Source: Cyathus striatus
Taxonomy: Eukaryota > Basidiomycota > Agaricomycetes > Agaricales > Nidulariaceae
Assembly: GCA_025738555.1 (NCBI GenBank)
Contig: JAOVFP010000003.1
Location: 5,890,001 to 5,954,000, forward strand
DNA: 64,000 nucleotides
Reading direction: 5' to 3'
The notes under the pieces were generated by a model. The model saw only the letters and a program-made list of their open reading frames with translations. It was not told the origin of the DNA and searched no databases. Shown here piece by piece: positions 12,127-24,080 of this stretch. How positions within the stretch are numbered: position 1 is the stretch's first letter; every line of letters starts with the position of its first letter. A program made the position numbers and the translations under genes.

Positions 12127-13537
12127 CTACTGCTCCTTGGGCCACAAAAACCTCAAGCACTGCATCCCCCACCCTGCAAAGTCCACAACCACACACCACG
12201 GTCTCCCCGAAATGGGATTCCGGAGCAGTCTCCCCTCCTCTGGAAGGTAATGGTACTTTGAATCCGTTGTAGGAACCTCTTCTTTTATACTAGCCTCAAC
12301 CCAAGTGCGAGGAATGTCATAAGAGACGGTTGCGTTGTTCAACCGGACTTCTTGCTCAACTTCTGGTTCTTCTGTCTCTGTGGCGTCGGGTGGTGAGGGG
12401 ACAACCACCGGATCAAGGATTTTCATGATTCGTAGAACGAGCGTGCGATTTTGTTGTGAGGTTGTCGAAGATTCAAACCGAACCTGCAGGATACCTGAAA
12501 GCCGTTAACCAGACTCCTCCCAGAAGAAAAGGCAGCAACTCACCATGCATGCCAACACCAGTCCCACCAACCCACACTTTACCGCACTTCATCCCTTCGC
12601 CAACAACCCATACACCCTGCTTACTTCTCCCCCTCCCATACCTGCCCAAATCAATCCGAAATTCATCCTTGAGACTAAACAGAATCTGGTCTCCCTTCCT
12701 CCACCTCCCCCCAATCTGCCTAATGACAACATCCAAATCTTTTGCCTGCTGCTGCGTCAGCATCTTATCATCTTCCAGATGCTCGCGAATGGCAGGTGAG
12801 GCAAGGAGCAATGGAATGCACCAGGGCTCCCCAGAGGGCAGTTGCAAATCCTTTCCTCCCGAGAACGACGACGGATCAGAGGAGGGCGTAATCTTGAACC
12901 TCATCTCGCTTTTGAAGAACGTATCTTGGGACTTGAAGTAGTACAAGAACCCGTGCGTGCCGTCTGGAAACGGTTGTCCGGCATGATAATGAAGATGTTG
13001 TGGTGTGTAAGGGTCGCATGAGAATGTAAATATGTTATCCGAGGTAGACTTGTTGCTGAGGTCCATGTAGCCTCTATGAGTGAGTTTGGATGGTTGGAGA
13101 GAGGTGACTGATGGGAGAGCAGGGTATGGCAGAACGGGGACGGTGGATGAGAGGATGGAGAGTGCAGTTTCGTCAAGTGTGGTGCGAATGCTCCTAGGGT
13201 GATCCGTTGGCGAGAGCGTCGTGGTAGTTTCAGACTTGTGTGGTGGAACCGGGGTAGCCTGGGCAGGAGTAACAGAAATCGGTGGTGGTTCAACAGCGGG
13301 CGTAGGCTCTGAAGTCATAACAGGAAGCGGGTCAAACATCGGCACATGCGACACCATATTCATAGCCTGTTCAGGATACGCATACCCCAACGCGGTCTTA
13401 GGAGACGCCCACACGGCGGTAGTCTTCATCAGCTGCCTAGGCCCCACACTCTTCCTCCTTGTCTGCTGCAGATCGTTCACGGGCCAGGGTATAAAGTCCG
13501 CTGCGAGACTCTGCTCAAGCATGGACACGGAGGACAT
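12127..13537 (-). CDS. uncharacterised fungal protein, about 450 residues
   Basis: One long exon plus a second joined by a 50-base intron near 12495-12544, in frame (GMH, then GILQVRF). It ends FLWPKEQ-stop at 12127. The first in-frame ATG is 13537 (MSSVSMLEQS). The same frame stays open upstream to an acceptor-like site near 13680 (RCTYTWAYAYDIPPTY), so one more 5' exon up to about 13950 is possible and the start is uncertain. The N-terminal third is Pro/Thr-rich. The folded part contains GFLYYFKSQDTFFKSEMRFK, KITPSSDPSSFSGGKDL, LPSGEPWCIPLLLASPAI and RWRKGDQILFSLKDEFRIDL. I recall anonymous basidiomycete proteins with similar RFRVTPSSDPASF and GxPW motifs, so it is probably a conserved orphan family. 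No function can be given. Confidence 0.65.
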
Positions 13538-14039
13538 TTCGGTGCTCCTCGGACGTATCTTTTGTTGCTGGCCATGTATACCTCCCCTACGCGCCGACTT
13601 GCGCCTGGAGTGAGGAGGCGTGTAGGTAGGTGGAATATCGTACGCGTATGCCCATGTGTATGTACATCGTCGTCCACCTATAGGAGACGTTTCGTGCAAG
13701 TCTGGATGATGCTAGCAAAAGATAAGAATACGTATGAAACGACATGAAAAACGCGCACCAGAAAGGCTGCAGAAGTGTGGCACGGCCCCGAGCAGAGAAA
13801 GGGCGTCGAGGAGCTGGACTTGGAGGAGCAGGAAAGAGAAAAGGAATGAAAGGAGCCATGGGATGGGTTGTTGGCCAAGGACAGTCTCGCCGCGCTGGCC
13901 AGCGACTTGAACATTCCCTGGCCTGGAGCAGAAAAGGCAGGAGAGAGCAAAGCAGGAGAATGGATCAGCTGGGGTGAAGCCGGAATGTATCATGTATTAT
14001 GTAATCACTTTTTGTATTTCCAGCTCTTTCATTGGCTAT

Positions 14040-15870
14040 CTACTTGCCGATACAAAACTCCCGGAACACCACATCCAGTATGTCCTCCACGTCTATCGCA
14101 CCCGTCACCCGTCCCACCGCCTGCGCTGCATACCGCAGCTCCTCAGCTGCAAATATCACGTCGTCCGGCGCTGCTAATGCATCAGCCTCGCGTCTATCGC
14201 CTCAAACAAGCACCTACGAGTGTCCAAGAACGCCTGCAGAAACCTTGCCGCACTTTCTAGATGCATCCGGTGTCTCTCCCGGGTAATGATGGGCGTTCGC
14301 GACTCAGGCATATCTCCCAGCTCAAACTTCTTTTTCAACCTCTCTCCGAATCCGGTGAGGAAATCCTGCGTCCCTTGTCCCGTCTGCAGACTTGCTATCC
14401 ATGCGCGCTCGAGAGGTACATGGCTCGAGGAGGCAAGATCGGACTTGTTGAGTAGGAAGAACGTTTCTGGTGTTACGAGTGCCTTTAGTTCCTCTGGTAT
14501 GTTAAGCTCTCCACTAGGCGTAGCCGCGTCGGGAAGGGATAGAACGCAGAGTGCAATGTCTGCCTCCTTCACACTACAATCATTAGCCAATGTTCATTCA
14601 CGATAAGATGCACTTACGCCTTCCTGGCTCTTTCAACGCCAATCTTCTCTACGACATCCTTCGTGTGCCTCAACCCTGCCGTATCAGCCACAATAACTGG
14701 CAATCCACCAATGTCCAACGAGAGCTCCAGTATGTCCCGTGTGGTGCCTGGGATGGGAGTTACGATGGCTGCCTCCCTCTGAGCTGTGTAAAGTGAGTAC
14801 ATGCCAGAAATGAAAGAAAGACACGTACCCAGGAAGTTAAGCAGACTGCTTTTCCCTGCGTTTGGAGGGCCAAAAATGGCGAGTTTGATACCAGAGCGTA
14901 GTATCTCTCCTCGTCGTGCATCCGACAAATGAGACTGAATCATCTTCAACAATTCCTCCGCACGCTGTCTAGCTGCACACGATCAGACCCATTTGAGAAT
15001 GAACGGGAGAAACCAACCATCTTCCACAACACCGTCCTCAATCTCTTCCCCTTCCCCAAAATCAATAACAGCCTCAATCAACGCCTGGCATTTGATAATC
15101 CCACTTCTAAGTCCATCCAGCTCGCGTCTTGTCTCTCCCTACACACTATGAGCACCTACCTAATATATCCAAAAAGACGAGCTCACCCACCCCAACAGCG
15201 CCCCTCGCCCCACGCCTCTGCGCCTCCGTCTGGGCATCAATAAGATCCATCACGCCCTCCACCTGCGTCAAGTCCATCCGCCCAGCCAAGAACGCGAGAC
15301 GCGTAAACTCCCCCGGCTCAGCTTGTCGTGCATACGGCAACGATCCCAAAGCGCGAAGTACAGACGAAATGAGAGCAGGCCCCGAATGGGTGTGTATTTC
15401 AAGTGTCGGTTGGGTCGTGTATGATTTTTGTGCTTGTGCAATCTAAGTACACAATATACAAGATAGATATATAACAACGAACCTTGGAAAAAGACAGCCA
15501 ATCCGTCATCTAACACCTCCTCCGTAACTGGATGGACAATTTTACACCGAACCATCTTCCATGGCTCGGGATCCCTCGCTTTGCCTTTACCGAAAGGGCG
15601 AACCATGGCATGGTACACGCTCAATGACTCGGGTCCAGAGACGCGGAAGACTGCGACGCCAGCTTTACCTGCGGGTGTGGAGAGCGCGTAGATTGTGCTT
15701 TGTTGTGCTGGGGAGAGCGGGAGGGATGAAGGGGAGGTGGATGCGTGGCGGATGTGGGGGTTGTGTGGTTTGCGCTTTGGGTTGAGGTGGTGCTGAGAGT
15801 AGGGGCGAGGACGGGAAAGTCTGGTGAGGGGGTGGACTTTTGTTGTGGTTCTTTTGAGGGCATTTAACAT
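14040..15870 (-). CDS. MSS1: MSS1/TrmE-type mitochondrial tRNA-modification GTPase
   Basis: With its partner MTO1/MnmG this GTPase makes the 5-carboxymethylaminomethyl group on wobble uridine of mitochondrial tRNAs. The start at 15870 opens an Arg/Thr/Ser-rich presequence ([20 protein letters not shown]). The TrmE N-domain follows: [20 protein letters not shown], then [20 protein letters not shown] and [21 protein letters not shown]-domain motifs are [12 protein letters not shown] (G1), TPIPGTTRD (G2), [10 protein letters not shown] (G3) and LNKSDL (G4). The end encodes [15 protein letters not shown] and the catalytic C-terminal FCIGK-stop at 14040. About five short introns. Near 14180-14215 the frame of [11 protein letters not shown] does not run directly into [11 protein letters not shown]; a very short intron or a one-base error is needed. 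A partial copy of its 5' half lies at 21.2-21.8 kb. It is head to head with the kinase gene, 132 bases apart. Confidence 0.88.
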
Positions 15871-16002
15871 GGTGCTCTGAACAATTTCGAGTCAAGGCAG
15901 GTCAAGGGGGACCGTCGACGTGGATGGTGAATAAGTTACGGTGACTCGTGTTCGTCCACCGTAATATATATACATATTTCTAGCCAACGACTAGCATTTC
16001 TT

Positions 16003-18041
16003 ATGAATTCACTCAAATCCTTTCGCATCAAGAGCTTCATTGGAGCAGGTGGATACGGTAAGCCTATACCAACGGGGAATGTTAAATAATGCATGTAAAT
16101 AGTTAATGACATCTCTTGCAGGCGTGGTGCATAGCGCAATCGGGCCTGACGGCCAATTAGTCGCAATTAAGCGAGAGCTTGCATCGGACAAAGTTAACCG
16201 CCCAAATTTGCAACACGAATATAATGTTCTGAAGGCCCTTGCTGGTCATGAATCCATCCCCAACGCGATCGCATACGGCTCTCTGGATCATGTTAACGCC
16301 CTGGTAATGGATCTTCTTGGACCAAGTGTAGCGGAGTGTTTTGAATTCAGTTTGGGAGCATTGACCCATCTTGCTATTGGAATGGTAAGCCTGAATTGCA
16401 AAAGCCTGCAAGTTGAACTAATCCTCCTGCCCGCAGCTCGATGCCATACAATATATCCACTCTCAAGGGTTCATTCATCGCGATATCAAGCCTTCCAACT
16501 TCGTACTTGGACCCGGCTATAAGTCGCATGTTGTACACCTAGTTGATTTTGGACTCGCACGACGTTGGAGAACTGTGACGGATGAGACTCCTGCGGCCCT
16601 CCATGCAGGGGGGCGTATCATTGGAACTCCACATTATGTCTCAATGTTTACTCACCTTGGACAAGGTATGTCTTACGTCGTGGTTACTGGACATCGCCTT
16701 TGATATTTCTTTCTCAGAACAAACCCGTCGGGACGATCTTCATGCACTGACTTACACCATTCTTTTTTTGGTCCGCGGGAGTCTTCCATGGAGTTGCGTG
16801 AAAGGGGGGACAAAAAAGCATTCCTCACAACGCATTCTCGAGAAGAAACGCTCATGGACTGCAGCTCGTCTTTGCAAAGATCTCCCAATCGAACTACAAC
16901 TCTTTTCAAGCTATTGTCTTTGTCTCACAATTAACGAGGTGCCCAATTATCAGGCCCTACGGACACTGCTAGCTACACTTGCCACCCGAGAGGGATGCAA
17001 TGATGCTGACCTACAATTGGAAGTGCAGGAACGTACAGGCGAGTTCTTATGCGTTAATATGTGTATGCGTACTGAATCTGAATGAAAAGCACACGCGAGG
17101 CCCCGCACCTTACCTCCCTCTCTATCGGAGGTACCCATACCATCTGTCAAACGGGGCGACGTAATTCTCTTAAAGCTTAATTCCAACAAAACTCTTGATT
17201 ACGAGCATTCTCCTCGTTGCCTTGATCCTAGCTTCTTTCCTCACCAACTATCCGTGCCGAAGCGGGGCTTTCCTTACCGTCCGGCTGTCGTTCGCAGCGT
17301 CACAACCACGAAAGATGATCCTACATATTTTAGTTTGGAAGTATATCCCATTACGCGGCGCAGCAACCTCGAAGGACTTTCTACTCACCGTAGGTCCTGT
17401 TTTCAACAATTGGAGATGGTTGTCGAGAATGCTACTGGAAATGCGGTGCCCTTCCATGACTTATACTTGTACAGAACTATTACATCATTCGGGTTCACTC
17501 TGGAGTACAACCAGGCATGTTCCCTCTGTTTGAAAGGTTTAAATATGCTCTATTAAATACTTGAGTTAGACCGCAAGTATCCAAGCTATGACGAGCATAC
17601 CCGATCATATATTTACAACGCTTGAAAGGCGGCTATCAGGGGCAAAAAATCCGTATCGGCTGACGTACGACTCGGACGATGTTGAAACTCGCAATGTTTT
17701 CAAACAGTTACCGAAAAGGTGGCTTGACATGACTGCTGTTATGGATATGCGACCTTGCGACGTGGCCGACCTCGCTGGTGAGAAAGGTGTAAATGTTAGC
17801 GGTTGCAATGGTTGGATTTCGGAGATGACACTCGTTCACGAGATTAGGAGACAGGAAAATGAGGCGGGAGAGTAAGTCATTGGTTTCACTTTAGGCGGTT
17901 AATCACAAATGTATTAACTATTTCCCCCTCAGTGATAGCTCTTCTGATGATGACGACGAAGATTACCCAATGGAGTTCTGTGGCTGGGCGCTGCCGAGTG
18001 ACCGACGGCTGTCATGCACGGTAGCTATCGCATGTGCGTAG
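16003..18041 (+). CDS. casein kinase 1-like protein kinase with a C-terminal extension, 565 residues
   Basis: Seven exons join in frame: 16003-16057, 16122-16384, 16437-16665, 16718-17032, 17090-17514, 17570-17871 and 17933-18041 (1,698 bases). Kinase signs: IGAGGYGVVHS (glycine loop), VAIKRE (lysine), FIHRDIKPSNFVLG (catalytic loop), VDFGLARRWR (DFG) and the CK1-type GTPHYVSMFTHLGQEQTRRD. The conserved CK1 follow-up LVRGSLPWSCVKG is present. After the catalytic domain the frame continues through PIPSVKRGDVILLKLNS, FPYRPAVVRSVTTTKDDPTY and LTYDSDDVETRNVFKQLPKR to an acidic SSSDDDDEDYPMEFCGW end. Intron 5 appears to be GC..AG (GCATGT). If the weak 17033 donor is not used, the protein would stop at 17085; I prefer the longer model because the phases agree throughout. 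Substrate unknown. Confidence 0.75.
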
Positions 18042-21000
18042 ATGTACATGTGAGGAATAACGACAAGTTACCTTCTGTTACCTTCCTGAACAACAAATGT
18101 ATTACAACCTCTTGGCAAGGTATGTTCAAGGTCCGTTAGTACAGGCCCCCTATCCCTACTACAGTCTGTTGCCAATCCGAACAAAAACAAGGGCCGCAGG
18201 CCCCGGAAGCTAGACGCATTCCGGATAAATTTGGGGGCTGGAGGGCTTCACTCATAGAACATTGATCCGGACAGGATTACGGAAACTTGGCACATAGACG
18301 AGTAACTCAATCGTGTCACTTTGTGTGTCGTCCCGCTTTTCAATACCTGGCCATCGAGCTCCAGCCAACGCCTCAATAAATACCCAATCTCAGTAAAAAA
18401 TTCCCCAATACCAGCTACAAGTTTTGAGTCTCCGCTCTTGTGCTCTCATGTCTAGTGTTGCCGCCCGCTCGAGCTGTGACATGTGTCACAATTTCATATT
18501 TTCGTTCTCATTCATTCGACATGGGCACATTTTACACTTTAATCGTTCAGGATGGTTGTGAGAGGATTCAAGAATGTACCTATGATGTTTATGTAATTAA
18601 AAGTGGTGTACTACAGCATATATTGAATCAGCTCGCTTTTAGCATGACATCAGCTCTAGCCGGTGAGCGGTGGTCACTTTTCCTCATCTGTAAACCCACA
18701 CATTTACACTCCACTTTTAATTTTTGGATATTATGTTGCCTTGGACGCCTTCTATACAACGGTGTATTTTTTATGTGATAGAGGTGTGATGTGCAGGAGT
18801 AGGATAGCGAGCCATGTCGTTGAGCGGCATATCACGTGAGCAAAGTGGTGGCAATACTATCTCGTGTCCCACTTCGAAGATCTTACCTCTTGTTAAGTTT
18901 TTATGTTCTCTCCAACGCCTCATTATCACTAATTACCTCTCCAAATGCTTATTAACGTTGCTGTCGAACAGACATTGAATATTGACTTCTTACATTGGTT
19001 ATCTTTATTTTAGCCTCAAGCTTGATATCGCCTTTACAGTCTGCTGAACTCTTCGAGTCTCCATGATTACTGAATCTTGACCAATAATCGACTGATCATT
19101 AGTGTTTCCCCATGAAGTCATTTGGCCGCCTCTTTGACACTTATGTAGCAACAAAATATGTTGTATATTTGTGGCTACAGACATTATTACATGGCTAATA
19201 AATGGAATGTGAACTTTTTGGCAACTTTTCGGAGTTAGAACATGAAATCCGGACAAAATTCAGCTTTGGACCTCTCTGGACCTCCAACCTAGACACATTC
19301 CGGACAAAAACGACCAAAAACCGTAAATTTTGGATCTAACTTCTGTAGGGATATTCGGGGGTCCTGTTGGTACGCGTTCATCACAGGCTCCTGGATCGAG
19401 GGCCTCAGGGTTGCAGGTTGTCTATAACTTGCAGTTATAGCTATCTACAATTGTCTCTTGCACTATCACAAGGCTGGAAACCACCAACTCATGCACTGAG
19501 TTTTATTCTTTGTGTGTTTGTTTCTACCCTTCTTTCCCCTTGACCTATGGAATATGAGCATAAGAGACTTACATTATCTTATTCGAAGTAGGAGTAGATG
19601 AGTGAAAGAGATCCAGAGGTAAGAGCAAGTAAAGACATCCAGATTCAGCAATAGACGCTCCATTCCGGTTCCCATGCTTGCGCTCATATTTCAGGAATAG
19701 ATGATCAACCTGCACCATAGGATCGAAGTGGGCAGTAGATCCGTGAATGTTGACTTTCTTGGTGGCATTGACATAGGTGATACTGCTGGAGGACTTGGCG
19801 GCTGTTGGTGTAGACTAATGCGAAGGTTAAAGAAAAAATTAGACAAGGTAAGAAACATAACGCCGACAAATCCTGGGCTATGCAACCTGTGAACCATACC
19901 CTTCTGCCTTAAGCCTTAAGAGACTCGTCCTGATGACAAGAAGGAATGGAGTAAGAAGATATAAGTATGAAGAACACCTCATACCTCTGTTCTCTCGACT
20001 TCGTCATTTGCTACTTCCTCCACAATGGTATTCGCCTTCCCGACCCCGACCATAATTTCCACTTCCTAATATTTCCCGACAATTTTCTTCACCCCAGCAT
20101 CTGGCTTGACATCATTCCTTGCAGTGGTACCAGCGGCAAGCTCGACGCCTGTGACATCCTTAAGATTCTTATCGCCCATGATAGCTTCTTTCTTATCACC
20201 CATACTTATATGAAAGGTCAAATGGAGCGACAATGATAACCAACATGGCTATTATAATGTCGAAACATAGAACCAGATAGGATTGAATATCACGCTCATG
20301 CCATGGATGGTCTTCGAACGTAGAGAACAGTAAAGGAGGTGGTGTTCAGCAGAGACACAGCGGAAAGCATAGGGGTCTTCTTTCCTCGAGATTTGTCACG
20401 TCGGAAGATCGGCTTCGTCCTGAGCGAGAATCTTTCGAATGGCGTCGCAGACCGTTCGCATCTTCCATACCATGCCGTAGCTATTCGATGAAGCTGGACA
20501 GTTTTTTTCAAGTCCCATTTATTGTCCTCTAGGACAGCAGCTAAACAGTTAGTTGTTAACCCAACCGGAAGACAAAGCAAGCAACTCGTGGAGCATTGGA
20601 AGGTATCATAGAAGAGTGTATGACAACTTGCATAGCGAATGGCTGAACATCACGGATGCGACTAAGTCAAGCAACAAAATTTGATGTTTGTCTGCCTTTG
20701 AATCTGATTCTTGCTCGTTAATGTCTACAGGAGGAGGCGGAAGAGGCCGCGGCAGGTATAAGCAGAAGGAGAAAAAGCTCCGAATCGTCATCCACCTTGT
20801 GATCTGAATCCCAAATGCAAAGATCGAGAAGTTGAGGAGGCAGCGACCGCACAAAAGCCAGCTAGCTGAAAGTTACTAGTCGTAGAAGGTAAATGCGGAA
20901 GATGAGAGGGAAGAGTGTAACCCGGAGGCCCCACGGCGATGGTACTCGAAGAACCAAGAAGAGTGGCCAGTGACTTTCCGCCAGTGGGAATTTAGAATCC

Positions 21001-21214
21001 AAGAATAAATACCTAGAGCGGCTGTCACCGGCAAAGCCCACTAACTATCTTGACGACGAAATATATGAAAACCAGATCATGTTAAAATACATAAGAGTTC
21101 ATAGTGGGCCCCCTGTTGGTCCCCTGTTGTAACTTGCTTAGCATTGACCCTGAAACATGTGCCCCATCAGCAAACCAGTCCGCACAGCTAAGAAGGCGCT
21201 TACAAGCGCTTATT
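18042..21214. other. gene-poor interval between the kinase and an MSS1 fragment
   Basis: About 3.2 kb with no frame longer than 112 codons and no recognisable protein. A plus frame at 18440-18778 is Cys/Leu-rich without motif. Two spots (near 18208 and 19290) share a TAGAC-CATTCCGGA core, which may be a worn interspersed repeat. No terminal repeats or transposase residues were recognised. Confidence 0.5.
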
Positions 21215-21220
21215 ACATGA

Positions 21221-21775
21221 CGATCCCAAAGCGCGAAGTATAGATGCAATGAGAGCAGGCCCCGAATGGGTGTGTATTTCAAGTGTCGGTTGGGTCGTGT
21301 ATGATTTTAATGCTTGCACAACCTAATTACACAATATACAAGATAGATATATAACAACGAACCTTGGAAAAAGACAGCCAATCCGTCATCTAACACCTCC
21401 GTAACTGGATGGACAATTTTACACCGAATCATCTTCCATGGCTCGGGATCCCTCGCTTTGCCTTTACCGAAAGGGCGAACCATGGCGTGGTACACGCTCA
21501 ACGACTCGGGTCCAGAGACGCGGAAGACCGCGACGCCAGCTTTTCCTGCGGGTGTGGAGAGCGCGTAGATTGTGCTTTGTTGTGCTGGGGAGAGTGGGAG
21601 GGATGAAGGGGAGGTGGATGCGTGGCGGATGTGGGGGTTGTGTGGTTTACGCTTTGGGCTGAGGTGGTGCTGAGAGTAGGGGCGAGGACGGGAAAGTCTG
21701 GTGAGGGAGTGGGCTTTTGTTGTGGTTCTTTTGAGGGCGTTTTTGAACATGGTGGATGGTGAATTAGTTCCAAGT
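21221..21775 (-). pseudogene. truncated duplicate of the MSS1 5' region
   Basis: This copies the MSS1 5' part at roughly 15340-15930 in the same orientation, including part of its first intron (the ATATATAACAACGAACCTTG stretch). The presequence and N-domain are nearly unchanged: [60 protein letters not shown]. Differences: one codon lost (VTEEVLDD becomes VTEVLDD), several substitutions, and about 50 bases missing just upstream of the start codon. Homology stops at the GATCCCAAAGCGCGAAG point inside exon 2, so the G domain and CIGK end are absent. It cannot make a working GTPase. Copy and parent are about 5.9 kb apart, so a local DNA duplication is likely. Confidence 0.9.
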
Positions 21776-22913
21776 CGCGTCGTAGCAAATTGAATTACCG
21801 GACCGACGCGTATTTGGCATAAGCTCCCGAAGCAAGCAAAGTCTCTCATCTTCAAATTCGCTGGTACATGAACCAGAACTGCATAGCCAATTTATGAGCA
21901 TGTTAAAAAAAAAGGCAGAGAAAATTCTGCCATTTAATTTGGCGTGATATATGTAAAGAGCCAACAGCAATTTGACAGCATCTCTAACTATAAGTATATC
22001 TCTCCATGCTTCTTTTCAAATACTCCACTTTCCTATCTTCATCTTTTACTCTGGTTCTTACCACACTCGACCAAGTTTGGATCGTATCTAGCCCAGCTAG
22101 TGTCTAATTTTATCACCAGGCATGTCCTATTTTGCTTCTTTCTCCACGATTAGGAATATACTGAAACGCTTGATTATATCGAAGAACCCCCGGGATTACA
22201 ACTCGATGAGGGGAGCCGTGTGCACCGTCCCATGTCCCATAATGAGCAGTCTCCATGCTATTCCACTCGATTCCATCATACATGTCTTGAATATCGCGTA
22301 AATTAAAACTCACAAACATTCTACAGCTTCCACCAGAATCCTGCACAGGTTTGTCGAGACGTAAAGCTATTGAATGGGACGTGCAGGTACCTGTGAGTCA
22401 CCATCCTTCCTCCCACCGGTTCGTTCGCCTTATATCCCTTGAAAGGTGCTCTGGGTTAGCAATAACTTCAAGATTATCACAGGGTAAAGTGAGCTGCAGC
22501 TTCAGTTCCTGTAGATCATAGCATTGGCAATCTATAGCAAGGGTCGCCTTGACAGAATCCAGATTGAACAGCATTGATTTGCAGAGAGATTGCACAGCGT
22601 AAGATCTACCAGTTCCACACAAGTATAAAGATTGTCGGGCGTAAGTTGCATTGTCTGGATTTTCAGCAAGTGTCCCTCTGCTGCTGGCGAGGAGTTCAAC
22701 ACTCCATTGTCCAACCTTGCCATTGCGATTGTTCTGCATCACGTGACTGTACAGTCCCGCGCTGTCTCGGTCACGTCACGGACGTCACGACTCACGAGCC
22801 ATCGCATCTTAATCAACACCGTCTTTGTTCCTCCCTTGGCCTATTCTCTTTTTCAAGTCTTTCCACAAAAACAGCCACCATCCAAAATCATATCCACCAA
22901 GTTACCAATATAC
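21776..22913. other. intergenic region upstream of calcineurin B
   Basis: No gene recognised. Short frames on both strands lack motifs. The last 150 bases are CT-rich, as expected for a fungal promoter and leader before the ATG at 22914. Confidence 0.5.
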
Positions 22914-23848
22914 CATGGGTCAATCACGTACGCCCCCCCTTTCATCCTCATCCGCCATAATCACAACCAATGCCTCTTACAGCGTCGCAGTTCATGGAGG
23001 ATATGGAGAAGAAGTCCAACTGTACGTTTTGATCAACGCTAGCATCCCCCATACAATGCTCCAACTTTTATTTTGCAGTTACCCAGCCAGAGCTGGAACG
23101 ATTAAAGAAGCGGTTCATGAAGCTTGATAGGTGCTTACTCCTTTCTCTCCCATCTACCCCGCACCATCTAATCGTACCGCACACCATGCAATCACCAGCA
23201 ACGGCTCAGGCTCAATAGACCGCGAAGAATTCCTTCAAATACCACAAATCGCTACCAACCCACTTGCGTCCAGGATGATAGCCATCTTTGATGAAGAGTC
23301 CGTCTACGTCTCCTCTCCATTCCCCTGTTACACATCTGATTCTATGATACCAATTATAGTGGCGGAGGAACTGTTGATTTCCAGGAATTCGTGGGCGGCC
23401 TAAGCGCGTTTAGTAGCCGTGGTGGGAGGGAGGAAAAGTTGCGGTGTATGTTTTACCCACCTCGTTCCCCCCTCCCTATTTTGCGCGCTTATTGATAAGG
23501 CCTTCGATTCAGTTGCATTCAAGGTGTACGACGTTGACCGGGATGGGTTCATCTCCAATGGAGAGCTGTTCCTCGTGTTAAAGATGATGGTGGGGAATAA
23601 CTTGAAGGTACGTTTTAAATCCTCGTATCGAACTTAAGCTACAACACCTCCACAGGACCAACAGCTTCAACAAATCGTCGATAAGACAATCATGGAAGCT
23701 GACCAAGACGGAGATGGGAAGCTCAGCTTTGAAGAATTTGCACAGACAGTGTCGAATACCGTTCGTCCTTTTTTCCCTCTCTCTATATTCGTACTCACAC
23801 TGTGCACAGGACATCGTAAAACAAATGACACTCGAAGATCTCTTCTAA
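22914..23848 (+). CDS. CNB1: calcineurin regulatory subunit B (four EF hands)
   Basis: Calcium sensor subunit of the phosphatase calcineurin; with the catalytic A subunit it drives Crz1-type calcium signalling. Starts MGQS, a consensus N-myristoylation site with Gly2. Seven or eight exons join in frame to about 175 residues. EF-hand loops: [39 protein letters not shown] and [13 protein letters not shown], all with the calcium-binding acidic pattern intact. The linker [20 protein letters not shown] is diagnostic for CNB. Ends [12 protein letters not shown] at 23848. Introns are 50-70 bases and placed between EF hands. Length and residues match the family closely. It is convergent with the WDR89-like gene, 232 bases apart. 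Confidence 0.95.
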
Positions 23849-24080
23849 TACCCCCTGCTCTGCCTCTTAGTGACGATACAATACGATGCCGATACCTCAC
23901 ACCCTTCGTTCCACATCCTATACTATTTAATAATTCCCCTATCCTTTCTTGCTATGTTCTGTTTTATGTGGTGCCATTATATATTTAAAGATATCAGAAC
24001 ATGAACATCGTCAACGCTGTCCTGTGTGCTATACTTTTGGGTTATTCCAGATCTCGTACCCTTCTATAACTCATTACAAC

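Noticed and set aside
17588..17875. Separate small gene beginning MTSIPDHIFT
   Set aside because: Phases on both sides join it to the upstream kinase exons and the downstream acidic exon, so it is read as exon 6 of the kinase gene.
18200..19320. Shared TAGAC-CATTCCGGA words near 18208 and 19290 as a transposon pair
   Set aside because: The match is only about 21 bases and is not extended on either side, so no element could be drawn.
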